Shown here: piece after piece, positions 56,441-64,000 of the stretch | Position numbering within the stretch: the first letter of the stretch is position 1 | How the letters are laid out: every line of letters starts with the position of its first letter | Program-made: the position numbers and the translations under genes | Source: JAFDZV01 sp964455525 | GTDB lineage: Bacteria > Bacteroidota > Ignavibacteria > OLB7 | Length of the DNA: 64,000 bases | Direction of reading: 5' to 3' | Assembly (NCBI GenBank): GCA_964455525.1 | Contig: CAYVWR010000002.1 | Location: 310,001-374,000, forward strand | Notes under the pieces: model-generated | Seen by the model: only the letters and a program-made list of their open reading frames with translations | Told to the model about the DNA's origin: nothing | The model's database searches: none

Positions 56441-59125
56441 CTAGAGCAGGTCCAGCTCACGTGCCCGATGGATAGCCTGGGTCCGGCTTGTAACGCCAAG
56501 TTTGGAGTAGATGGAGTGGGTATGCTTTTTCACCGTTCCTATTGCCAGGAAAAGCCGGTCGGCGATGGAACCGTTGGATAATCCGGAGGCGAGCAGGTGC
56601 AGCACCTCGGTTTCCCGCTCGGTCAGCGGATCAAGAAGTGGATGCCGTGCCGACCGCAGGTTCTGGTTCATCACAGCAAGAAGCTGGATGATCTGCGCTG
56701 TGGAGGCCTTCAACGAACCGCCATTACGGCTCAGCAGTCGCATCAGCATCTCGGCGACCGGTTCCCCTTCGTCGATGATGATACGGATATATCCTACTGG
56801 TTCGGCCAGTATCAGCGCTTCCTCCATATCGGCGAGCGCTTCTTCGAGCATTCCCTGCGCATGCCTGGCTACCGAACGGAGCACCAGGCCCTGAAGCTGC
56901 CAGGTGAGCGTGCCGCTTTCTCGGGCACACTCTATGATGTCGTCGAGCACCGTGCAGGCATCGCAATACTGGCCGATTCTGATAAGCACTCGCGCATAGG
57001 CTATCTCCTTCTCCTGACGGAAGGCCGAGACCTGGGATCGCTCGTCACGATAGCGCTCGGCCCAGCGTTCGGCCTGTATTGTCCTGTTCTGTGCCAGCAT
57101 CAACCTGGAGTGTTGGGCATCGACAAGCGGCCGCCATAAGCCGGGCGCAATGCGGTCCACCGTCTCGCAGAGACGTTCCATCAGCATCTCTACTCTTCTG
57201 GCATCACCCTGTACTTGGTACAGCCATGCCAGCGCCAGCCCGCTGTGGATGATGTTGGCCCAGTTATGAAGCTGCCCGCCATACTCTACGGCCTGTTCAA
57301 GATATCCGGCCGCTGCTGCAATCTCGTTCCTCTCATAGAGTATCCTTCCCATTGATTCAAAGAGATAGCCCAGAAGGGGGCTGGAATCGCCAAGTCCCTG
57401 TTTCCGAACCTCATTGAGCGTACGTTGGCAGAGATGCCAGGCCTGATCAAGCTCGCCAAGCAGCAGAAGCAACCGCGAGTGGTTGCGTACGCTTGCCAGA
57501 ACCGAGTAAAGGTTGCCGGAGGTTTTCCCAAGCGTGGTCGCGGATATAAACGCCGTGCGAGCGGCCTCCCACTGGCCGCGATAGACAAGGAAGTCCCCAA
57601 CAATCCCTTCAATCGTGCTCCTCAGCAGGGCATGCTCCCCTTTCATGGCGTTGCGTGCGGTGATAAGGTCTTCAAGAAGCTGCTTCTCATCTTCGGGGTT
57701 GCCGGTGCGGAGGGTTACCCTATAGTATGCATGGACGAGGGTGGCATGGTTGCGGACATCTTCGCCTGTGCGCTCATCGTACGAGCTGCTGCGCCGCCCG
57801 CCGAGTGCCTGGATGCTATCATCGAGATAGGCCCGGACCTTTTGCTGCTCTCCTGCTATCGTTGCTATCCAGGCTTGGCAGATGCTCAGATACGCATACT
57901 CGCGCCGGATATCATCGGGTATGGCCGCAAACCACCCTCTCAGCCTGGTGATATCGCCATGGCTGAGCATCTGCAACGCTTTCTGCTCGATCAGTTCTGC
58001 CGCAAGGTCGTACTCCCGCACGGCGAACAGATGGCCCAGCGCATCCTCTATCAGACCCTGATGGGCAAGCCATGTGCCTGCGCGCCTGTGGAGTTGCTCC
58101 ACCAGATCCGGCGCGGAGCTTTCCAGTCTGAAGCGGATCAGATCGCCGAAGAGGTGATGGTAACGATACCATTGGCGGGATTCATCGAGCGGAATGATAA
58201 AAAGGTTGCTCCGGCGGAGCCACTCCAGCATCCGATGGCTATCGGTATGCTCGGTGACCGCATCGCAGAGCGAGGCATTGAAAACTCGTAACAGCGAGGT
58301 TCGGAGCAGAAAATGCTGGATCTCCGGTGGCTGTTTCTGAAGTACCTCTTCGGTCAGATAATCGACGATATAGCTGTGGCTGCCTGTGAATGCATCGATG
58401 AACCCTTTGACATCGTCACGCCCCTGAAGCGCAAGCGCGGCAAGCTGAAGGCTGGCGATCCATCCCTCGGTCCGGGCCTCCAGAGCTTCTATATCCGAGG
58501 GGGAGAGGTGCAGCCCCATGGTAGAGTTGAGAAAGAGCGATGCCTCCTTCGATGTAAATCGGAGATCGACCGCCCTGATCTCGTTGATGCCACGGTTGGT
58601 TCGCAGGCGCATCAGCGGCAGCGGCGGATCGCTCCTGCTGCTCAACATCAGATGGAGGTTCGGTGGCAGATGCTCCAATAGCAGGGCGAGCATCTCATGG
58701 ACTTCCGCCGACTCGATATGATGGTAGTCGTCCAGCAGTAGAATGGAGCGGGGCAGGTGCCCGGCTATCTCGTTGATGAGGCCGGTGATGAGTGTTCTGA
58801 TAGGGGGGAGATGAGGAAGCTCAAGCATCGTTCTGATACTGTCGCCGAATCCCGGATCAATCGTTTCGAGAGCCGCCACCAGATATTTCAGAAAGAGCCT
58901 TGGGTCGTTATCGTCGCTATCAAGCGAGAGCCAGGACGAAGGGAGCCTGGTCCGGTTGAGCCAGCCGCAGAGAAGCGTCGTTTTTCCGAATCCGGCAGGC
59001 GCTGAAACAAGCGTCAGACGGCGGTCGACCCCATGCTCCAGCCGCTTCAGGAGTCGTGGGCGCTCGACGATCCCTGGCGGCTGTTGTGGCCGGTAGAGCT
59101 TCGTGGCGATAAGGAAACTTTGCAT
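56441..59125 (-). CDS. LuxR-family ATP-dependent regulator, MalT type
   Basis: Start at ATG 59125 (MQSFLIATKLYRP), with GGAG upstream; the frame is open to 59491 but the extra part is not protein-like. About 894 residues, the normal size of MalT-like STAND regulators. N-terminal NTPase: VSAPAGFGKTTLLCGWL (Walker A), SILLLDDYHHI (Walker B), LMLSSRSDPPLPL (sensor 1). Middle: TPR-like helices (about residues 450-800). C-terminal GerE helix-turn-helix: DPLTERETEVLHLLASGLSN, IADRLFLAIGTVKKH. It should bind ATP and an inducer and activate target promoters. No sugar operon is adjacent, so its regulon is unknown. Confidence 0.9.
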   Translation of the reverse strand: MQSFLIATKLYRPQQPPGIVERPRLLKRLEHGVDRRLTLVSAPAGFGKTTLLCGWLNRTRLPSSWLSLDSDDNDPRLFLKYLVAALETIDPGFGDSIRTMLELPHLPPIRTLITGLINEIAGHLPRSILLLDDYHHIESAEVHEMLALLLEHLPPNLHLMLSSRSDPPLPLMRLRTNRGINEIRAVDLRFTSKEASLFLNSTMGLHLSPSDIEALEARTEGWIASLQLAALALQGRDDVKGFIDAFTGSHSYIVDYLTEEVLQKQPPEIQHFLLRTSLLRVFNASLCDAVTEHTDSHRMLEWLRRSNLFIIPLDESRQWYRYHHLFGDLIRFRLESSAPDLVEQLHRRAGTWLAHQGLIEDALGHLFAVREYDLAAELIEQKALQMLSHGDITRLRGWFAAIPDDIRREYAYLSICQAWIATIAGEQQKVRAYLDDSIQALGGRRSSSYDERTGEDVRNHATLVHAYYRVTLRTGNPEDEKQLLEDLITARNAMKGEHALLRSTIEGIVGDFLVYRGQWEAARTAFISATTLGKTSGNLYSVLASVRNHSRLLLLLGELDQAWHLCQRTLNEVRKQGLGDSSPLLGYLFESMGRILYERNEIAAAAGYLEQAVEYGGQLHNWANIIHSGLALAWLYQVQGDARRVEMLMERLCETVDRIAPGLWRPLVDAQHSRLMLAQNRTIQAERWAERYRDERSQVSAFRQEKEIAYARVLIRIGQYCDACTVLDDIIECARESGTLTWQLQGLVLRSVARHAQGMLEEALADMEEALILAEPVGYIRIIIDEGEPVAEMLMRLLSRNGGSLKASTAQIIQLLAVMNQNLRSARHPLLDPLTERETEVLHLLASGLSNGSIADRLFLAIGTVKKHTHSIYSKLGVTSRTQAIHRARELDLL

Positions 59126-59787
59126 GGGGGCCTTCTCCTCGGTCTTCAGATCGGGAACATAACAAGAGATTGAGCCGATGTCTGCCATCGCACAGTGCAA
59201 ACAGGGGGCGGAGCACTCTGAGCTGATCCCCTGCTTTCCGGTCGGTATCCCCTCCATTCTACCGTCATGTCCGGGAGATGGCTTGATGCCGGTAGAACGG
59301 ACCTTGCCTTTCGAGCGTAGAATAGCTGGAATCAGGGGAGAGGGGGATGATGCCACGAACTCGCCGGGATGGCTATCCTGTTCCACTTCTTCTGTGCATC
59401 TGGCATCTATGGCAGCAACCCAGAAGCACCGGATGTGACCGATAACCATGTCCTGCATATCCAGGCATGTAAAAAGGAATATAGCCAGCAAGAGTCGCTC
59501 GTGTCAAACATGATGGGGTGATGCCATAGCCTGTATCCCTCTCTTTATGCTGTTATAAAGGCTTGCTGGTATAGGAAGGCCTGCCAGGCGTATACGGTTG
59601 CATCGCCGTCCGAGATGCCCCGCACCCTATCCCTGCCATCGCGCTGGTACTCCGATGATCTCCCGGATAGGTCCTGAGAGCCTGGAAACCGATGTGGTAT
59701 CGTTGCTTTTGGTTCTCTATAACCTCAATCCGGCCTGTTGCAATCGTCCACAGCCTTGTAGCCGATTTGGTTGTTGAATTTTTTCTA
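59126..59787. other. Spacer between the MalT-type gene and the repeat array
   Basis: No gene seen. The region should hold the promoter of the regulator on the minus strand and a start of transcription into the array on the plus strand. Confidence 0.35.
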
Positions 59788-59907
59788 GGGTTTGGGAACA
59801 AAGTTGGGCGTGGCCAGGTATGCATAGGTGAAAGGCTGAGATACCAACTCTCAACCGACAACTATGAAGCTGTGCAGTCAGGGGTGAGTTGCACAGCTTC
59901 TTTTTTT
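59788..59907 (+). ncRNA. Candidate small RNA, array unit 1
   Basis: Leader, inner hairpin and terminal stem-loop (59866-59900) followed by seven T. The stem has a G-U pair where units 4 and 7 have G-C. Confidence 0.45.
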
Positions 59908-59960
59908 GCCCTGCCGAGATTCATCTGCTGAGCCTGCTGGGTCCTGAGAATTTTTTTCTG

Positions 59961-60080
59961 GAGTTTGGGAACAAAGTTGGGCGTGGCCAGGTATGCATAG
60001 ATGAGAGGCCGGGACACCAACTCTCGGCCGAGGATTATGAAGCTGTGCAATCAGGGGTGAGTTGCACAGCTTCTTTTTTT
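59961..60080 (+). ncRNA. Candidate small RNA, array unit 2
   Basis: Same layout. The terminal stem (60039-60073) has A-U at the position that is G-U in unit 1. The inner stem is GGCC/GGCC rather than GGCC/GGCT. Confidence 0.45.
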
Positions 60081-60133
60081 GCCCTGCCGAGTTCACGTGC
60101 CGAGCCTGCTGGGTCCTGAAAGTTTTTTTTCTG

Positions 60134-60209
60134 GGGTTTGGGAACAAAGTTGGACGTGGCCAGGTATGCATAGGTGAAAGGCTGAGACACCAACTCTTGG
60201 CCGACGCTT
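60134..60209 (+). ncRNA. Candidate small RNA, array unit 3 (cut by the gap)
   Basis: Leader and inner hairpin present up to CCGACGCTT, where the N run begins; the terminator part is missing or is the one at 60338. Confidence 0.35.
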
Positions 60210-60309
60210 NNNNNNNNNNNNNNNNNNNNNNNNNNNNNNNNNNNNNNNNNNNNNNNNNNNNNNNNNNNNNNNNNNNNNNNNNNNNNNNNNNNNNNNNNNN
60301 NNNNNNNNN
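60210..60309. other. Assembly gap (100 N)
   Basis: Exactly 100 N, a common default gap size. The 26 bases before it (60184-60209, starting GAGACACCAACTC) are repeated exactly after it (60310-60335), so the contigs may overlap or repeat units may be missing. Confidence 0.98.
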
Positions 60310-60379
60310 GAGACACCAACTCTTGGCCGACGCTTATGAAGCTGTGCAGTCAGGGGTGAACTGCACAGCTTCTTTTTTT
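60310..60379 (+). ncRNA. Candidate small RNA, array unit 4 (3' part)
   Basis: Terminal stem 60338-60372 with GCAGT/ACTGC pairing, then seven T. May be the 3' half of unit 3. Confidence 0.4.
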
Positions 60380-60430
60380 GCCCTGCCGAGTTCACGCGCT
60401 GAGCCTGCTGAGGGTGCGAATTTTTTTCTA

Positions 60431-60551
60431 GGGTTTGGGAACAAAGTTGGGCGTGGTCAGGTATGCATAGGTGAAAGGCCGGGACACCAACTCTCGGTCG
60501 AGGATTATGAAGCTGTGCAATCAGGGGTGAGTTGCGCAGCTTCTTTTTTTT
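60431..60551 (+). ncRNA. Candidate small RNA, array unit 5
   Basis: Terminal stem 60509-60543 with GCAA/TTGC pairing, followed by eight T. The inner stem is GGTC/GGCC. Confidence 0.45.
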
Positions 60552-60603
60552 GCCCTGCCGAGTTCAATTGTCGAGCCTGCTGATGGGTGCAAATTTTTTT
60601 CTA

Positions 60604-60722
60604 GGGTTTGGGAACAAAGCTGGGTGTGGCCAGGTATGCATAAATGAAAGGCCGGGACACCAACTCTCGGCCGAGGATTAGAAGCTGTGCAATCAGGGGT
60701 GAGTTGCGCAGCTTCTTTTTTT
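60604..60722 (+). ncRNA. Candidate small RNA, array unit 6
   Basis: Same layout; terminal stem 60681-60715, seven T. The base T before GAAGC is lost relative to the other units. Confidence 0.45.
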
Positions 60723-60775
60723 GCCCTGCCAAGTTCATGTGCTGAGCCTGCTGATGGGTGCGAATTTTTTTTCTG

Positions 60776-60894
60776 GGGTTTGGGAACAAAGTTGGGCGTG
60801 GCCAGGTATGCATAGGTGAAAGGCTGAGACACCAACTCTCAACCGACAACTATGAAGCTGTGCAGTCAGGGGTGAACTGCGCAGCTTCTTTTTT
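60776..60894 (+). ncRNA. Candidate small RNA, array unit 7
   Basis: Terminal stem 60853-60887 with GCAGT/ACTGC pairing, seven T. The last typical unit before the divergent one. Confidence 0.45.
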
Positions 60895-60943
60895 TGTAGT
60901 CAGCGCTACCTGGTATCGTTCGTCAATGGAGTTGTTCCCCAGG

Positions 60944-61057
60944 TGATTTGGGAACAAGGCCGTATATCACCGAGCATGCATATGCAGGATGCTGGGATAT
61001 CAACTCCCGGCCTTCATGAAGCTGCGCAGTCAGGGGTGAGTTGCGCAGCTTTTTTTG
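60944..61057 (+). ncRNA. Candidate small RNA, array unit 8 (divergent)
   Basis: Most bases have changed, but TTTGGGAACAA, the ATGCATAT core, ATCAACTC and the final stem-loop (AGCTGCGCA / TGCGCAGCT with seven T) are kept. The inner arms changed together (ATATC with GATAT). This unit is the best evidence that structure is under selection. Confidence 0.45.
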
Positions 61058-61296
61058 TTGTGCGGTCCAGCGCGATCGCGCCTCTCTAGTCGGCATCAGC
61101 CAGCCATGCCGATCGGCTGCATCCTGAATCCGTGTGCGTATCCTGGCATGGTCTTTGGCATATTTACACTGTGTGTGTATGATTACAGTGATCGCCATAG
61201 GCATTCCGGCAAAGCTCTTAGAGGAGAGGTCATGAGGGCTTGCAAGGGATAGATGGTGATTGTTTACCCGAACCAGCGAATTCTGATAGGATTGCA

Positions 61297-62373
61297 ATGA
61301 AATGCTCGCAACGTTCTACATGTCTGTTGATGGCCACAACAACATTTCTCATTCTTGCCAGTGGATGCAAGAACCTGCCGGTAGACGTCCCAAAGATTAC
61401 CCTTCCAGACTTCTCACTGAACTGTCCAGGTGTTACCGAGCATGCGGCTCATGTCGATACGTTTCTGGTGATCGGCCATCGTGGGGCCGCCGCAAAAGAG
61501 CCGGAAAACACCATCCCATCGTTCCAACGTGCGCTTGATGAGGGGGCCAACGCGTTTGAGATGGATCTCTGTATGACCTCCGATGGCGAGATCGTGATCT
61601 GGCACGATTGGGATCCGAACGATGCTATCGCACTGGTGCGAGAGCAGGGCGCTGAAGGTGGGGTACTGGTCCGTCCACGCTTTCCACCTCTTGGCAGTTC
61701 GGTTCGCAAATACATGGATGAGATCACCTACGATCAATTCCGTTTCAACTACTGGTATGCAACCAAGAACCTCTTCGATAAGCAGCGGGTTGATGCGGAG
61801 ATCCCGACGCTGAAGAAGTTCATGGAGTGGGCGCATGACAAGGACGGGCTTTACTATGTGCTGCTTGACATCAAGATCCCGGAATCAAAATCTCATCTTA
61901 CCGAACAGATGGTCTCCAAGGTCGATTCCATCATTGCCAGTTATAATCCCAAGTTCCAGTGGGTGTATCTGACGCCACGGCGCTCGGTCTGGGATATCAT
62001 TGCCCGTATGATCGATGGCACCGGGCTGGCCTTTGATGTTGATCTGGGGGCCGGTTTTATCGACGATGATCCATGCAAGATCAGCTCGTCGAGCTATGCA
62101 GAGCTACGCGGTGGTGGCTTTGCAACCACAATGCACCCGTTCGAGTGGACGGAGTCGCCCTGGACGACCCTGAAGCGGTTGCTGATGTGCGATCTGAACC
62201 GGCGCGACAACCCGCAGCCTGGAGAAGTGCCTATAGAGAAGGTTGTTGCCGCAACTATCAACGATCGTGAGAAGATCGAATGTCTGGTGGATATGGGGAT
62301 CGATGGGCTGATGACCGATGACCCTGCGCTGTTGCGCTCGGTTGCCGAGGGCAAAGGGCGGCGAGTGCGCTGA
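61297..62373 (+). CDS. Glycerophosphodiester phosphodiesterase (GDPD)-family lipoprotein
   Basis: Start at ATG 61297 (MKCSQRSTCLL); the frame from 61240 is longer but lacks sense. 358 residues. Signal sequence with lipobox FLILASGC, so the mature protein should be lipid-anchored in the envelope. GDPD motifs: FLVIGHRGAAAKEPENTIPS (catalytic His-Arg and the ENT Glu), FEMDLCMTSDGEIVIWHDWD (metal-binding Glu/Asp and second His), LLDIKIP. The enzyme family splits glycerophosphodiesters to glycerol-3-phosphate and alcohol. It lies downstream of the eight-unit array on the same strand. Confidence 0.88.
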   Translation: MKCSQRSTCLLMATTTFLILASGCKNLPVDVPKITLPDFSLNCPGVTEHAAHVDTFLVIGHRGAAAKEPENTIPSFQRALDEGANAFEMDLCMTSDGEIVIWHDWDPNDAIALVREQGAEGGVLVRPRFPPLGSSVRKYMDEITYDQFRFNYWYATKNLFDKQRVDAEIPTLKKFMEWAHDKDGLYYVLLDIKIPESKSHLTEQMVSKVDSIIASYNPKFQWVYLTPRRSVWDIIARMIDGTGLAFDVDLGAGFIDDDPCKISSSSYAELRGGGFATTMHPFEWTESPWTTLKRLLMCDLNRRDNPQPGEVPIEKVVAATINDREKIECLVDMGIDGLMTDDPALLRSVAEGKGRRVR

Positions 62374-62410
62374 CGGTATATGCTGATCCGCCTGGTTTGT
62401 GACGGTATGC

Positions 62411-62446
62411 GGCCGGAATCCGAAAAGGGTTCCGGCCAATTTTTTA
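62411..62446 (+). terminator. Intrinsic terminator of the GDPD gene
   Basis: GGCCGGAATCC pairs with GGGTTCCGGCC around a short A-rich loop, followed by AATTTTTT. Confidence 0.85.
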
Positions 62447-63244
62447 TACGGCAGAGCCGTGGGGCATTATCATCATGTTCTGAGAGCTGATGCCCGCTCC
62501 CTATGGAGTCCGGTTGCCGCTGATGTTCGACGTCAGAGGGAACATCGAGGCCGATATCTGCCGGGATCACCATCGTGCCGCCCTGTTCTATCCTGGGATA
62601 TGTCCGTTGTTTCCATACCCTCCATGACCACAGCTATGCCCGTGTGCATATGTATACCGGTGGCTCGCAGGTCGGAATAGAGTATCAATCCTTCCATCCC
62701 CATCTCCGTGGCCTGGCCGATCGTATCGTGGCCCTCTATCGTCCCACCGAAAGCTCCATACCTGTTCCGTCGTATGAGTTTGGCAGGCTCTGCCGGTACG
62801 GCCGTTGCTTGCAGGAAAAGGGGATCTGTTTGGGGCCGAGATGAAAAATAGCAATCTGGAAGAAGTTCCTCCCTCTCGTGCGATGTTACTTAAGGGCGCT
62901 ACCAAACTGCCTCTACGATGGCCTTTGCCGACTTTTTTTGCGGGGGTTCTTTCCTGGTGACCATCCTGTACACACCGTGCGATCGTTCATGCTGCCATAT
63001 ACACGTGGATCTATCGGCATTGCTGATGCAGGTGGCGCTGCCGCCGGTGAGCTTTTCAACTCTTTCTCTTTGGAAGACTTCCTAGACTCATCCAGGCCTC
63101 AGGATCGGAATCGCCCTCGGATGATCCGGGTTCGATCGCGTTGTCGGTTGCCACGTGAGAGCGCGGCCACCGGCATGGATAATCACTCAATTCAATATCT
63201 GCCCGATGGCCCCATGCCGAGGGAAGGTATGAGATCGCTATACC
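62447..63244. other. Gene-poor region before the transporter gene
   Basis: About 800 bp with only shadow-like frames. No domain, RNA gene or terminator recognised. Confidence 0.35.
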
Positions 63245-64000
63245 AATGCACACGCGCCTTCTTCGTTTTGCCGTCCATCATCCGCGAGTCACTCTGGCTC
63301 TGGCATTTCTGATAACCGCCCTCGCACTCTTGTTCATTCCACGCATACAGCTTCGCCTTGATGGGCGCTCCCTGGTGCCGGCAAACGAGCCGTTGCTTGC
63401 CGCTAACGATCGTGCTGCGGCAATCTTCGAGCTGAAGGATATCGTTGTGATATCGCTTGTAGCGGGGGGGGACAACGGAATGCTTTCAGCCGATGGGCTG
63501 GAGCGGATTGGCCGTGTGAGCCATGAGCTACAGGGCCTGAAGGGAATCGTGCCCGGAACCGTGATGAGCCTTTCCACCATGCCTCTGCTCCGCAGCAATG
63601 GCGGCATGATCCACCCGCAGCCCGTGATCGGCAATGCACCGGTCAGTGCCGATCAGGCTCTTCGGGTGCGAGAGGATATAGCGGCGCTTGGTTTGGACAA
63701 CGGCATCATCCTCTCGACGGAGGGGAAATCGGCGGCGATCTATGCATTTGCTGCCGCCGATGCCAATCGGGAGCAGCTCCTGGAACAGGTGCAGGGGATC
63801 GCCGCACGAAATCACGATACGGACTTCGATATCTATATCGGTGGCAATGCGTTGGCACAGGCCGAGCTTGGCCGTTCCGTTGCGGTGGATCTCTTTCTGC
63901 TGGTTCCGTTTCTTATCGTGGCGCTGATGATCCTGATAAGCGTGGTCTTTCGGAATATCAATGCCGCGCTTGTCTCGCTTATGGAAATAGGGCTTAGCCT
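63245..64000 (+). CDS. RND/MMPL-type transporter, N-terminal part (runs off the window)
   Basis: ATG 63245 opens a frame that stays open to the window end (252 codons seen). Residues 14-32 form a first membrane helix (VTLALAFLITALALLFIP). A large periplasmic loop follows (LVPANEPLLAANDRAA, LKGIVPGTVMSLSTMP, AALGLDNGIIL). Residues about 215-250 begin the second helix set (VAVDLFLLVPFLIVALMILI, SVVFRNINAALVSL). This is the layout of MMPL/RND-superfamily exporters, which move lipids or hydrophobic compounds by proton flow. The substrate cannot be told from this part. Confidence 0.8.

Larger units (their letters stand above)
59788..61057 (+). repeat. Tandem array of about eight 173-bp units, each complete unit ending in a terminator-like hairpin
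   Basis: Units begin GGGTTTGGGAACAAAG at 59788, 59961, 60134, 60431, 60604 and 60776 (spacing 172-173 bp), plus a divergent one at 60944 and one cut by the N gap. Each complete unit runs: that leader, an inner hairpin region with TATGCATA in its loop, CACCAACTC, then a stem GAAGCTGTGCA(R) / (Y)TGC(A/G)CAGCTTC and seven or eight T. Between units lies a GCCCTGCCGAG...GAGCCTGCTG linker. No protein frame is conserved. The direction is plus by the T-runs. The array ends 240 bp before the GDPD lipoprotein gene. Confidence 0.9.

Noticed and set aside
55205..56581. Short frames upstream of the MalT-type gene end
   Set aside because: All are under 90 codons, overlap one another on both strands and lack start signals.
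60035..60835. Minus-strand frames across the tandem array (repeated SRPFIYAYLATP-like peptides)
   Set aside because: They are shadows of a repeated DNA unit; some even run through the N gap. Frames shift between units and base changes preserve stems instead of codons.
59788..60894. Hammerhead ribozyme or TPP riboswitch in the array (GAAA and CTGAGA motifs)
   Set aside because: The motif order and the neighbouring conserved bases do not fit either class, and CTGAGA is CCGGGA in half of the units.
59788..61057. CRISPR array
   Set aside because: The period is 173 bp, the whole unit is conserved, there are no unique spacers of 30-40 bp and no cas genes.

Overview
The window looks like a draft chromosomal scaffold from a member of the Bacteroidota/Chlorobiota side of the FCB group, possibly Ignavibacteria- or Kapaibacterium-like. 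The evidence is three large secreted proteins with type IX secretion (T9SS) C-terminal sorting domains, an OmpA-family outer-membrane protein with an extra N-terminal barrel-like part, and generally GC-rich coding DNA. The genus is inference. The scaffold has one run of 100 Ns (60210-60309). I saw no rRNA, tRNA or CRISPR array.

Layout. (1) 1-9848: the 3' end of a large protein gene, then a giant Rhs/YD-repeat toxin gene with thrombospondin type 3 repeats and an AT-rich HNH-like C-terminal tip. (2) 9841-23170: an AT-rich accessory island. It holds SUKH (SMI1/KNR4) immunity genes, an orphan PD-(D/E)XK toxin tip with a fused double immunity gene, five copies of an unnamed 107-residue cassette gene, fragments of its upstream partner gene, a displaced piece of the Rhs core, a macrodomain gene, two IS630-type elements, and relics of IS5- and IS4/IS701-type transposases. 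It reads as an immunity-gene bank and graveyard built by Rhs tip exchange, segmental duplication and IS insertion. (3) 23174-32250: ordinary single genes (FAD oxidase, APH-like kinase, Nudix, HEAGH putative metalloprotease, GNAT, DinB and small secreted proteins). (4) 32328-42471: three head-to-tail paralogous secreted seven-bladed FG-GAP propeller proteins. (5) 43807-56440: a CvpA-CAP fusion, a papain-like protease with a partner gene, a RutE-like nitroreductase divergent from an AraC regulator, a peptidoglycan-binding-like secreted protein, an OmpA-family protein and a DUF4342 protein, with long gene-poor gaps. (6) 56441-59125: a MalT-type LuxR regulator. (7) 59788-61057: a 173-bp-period tandem array of about eight units. 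Each complete unit ends in a stem-loop plus T-run, and the stem shows compensatory base changes. (8) 61297-64000: a GDPD lipoprotein gene and the start of an RND/MMPL-type transporter that runs off the window.

The two most unusual parts are the immunity/tip island and the tandem array. The array looks like a family of small structured RNAs, each with its own intrinsic terminator, stacked on the same strand upstream of the GDPD lipoprotein gene. I do not recognise it as a known RNA family.
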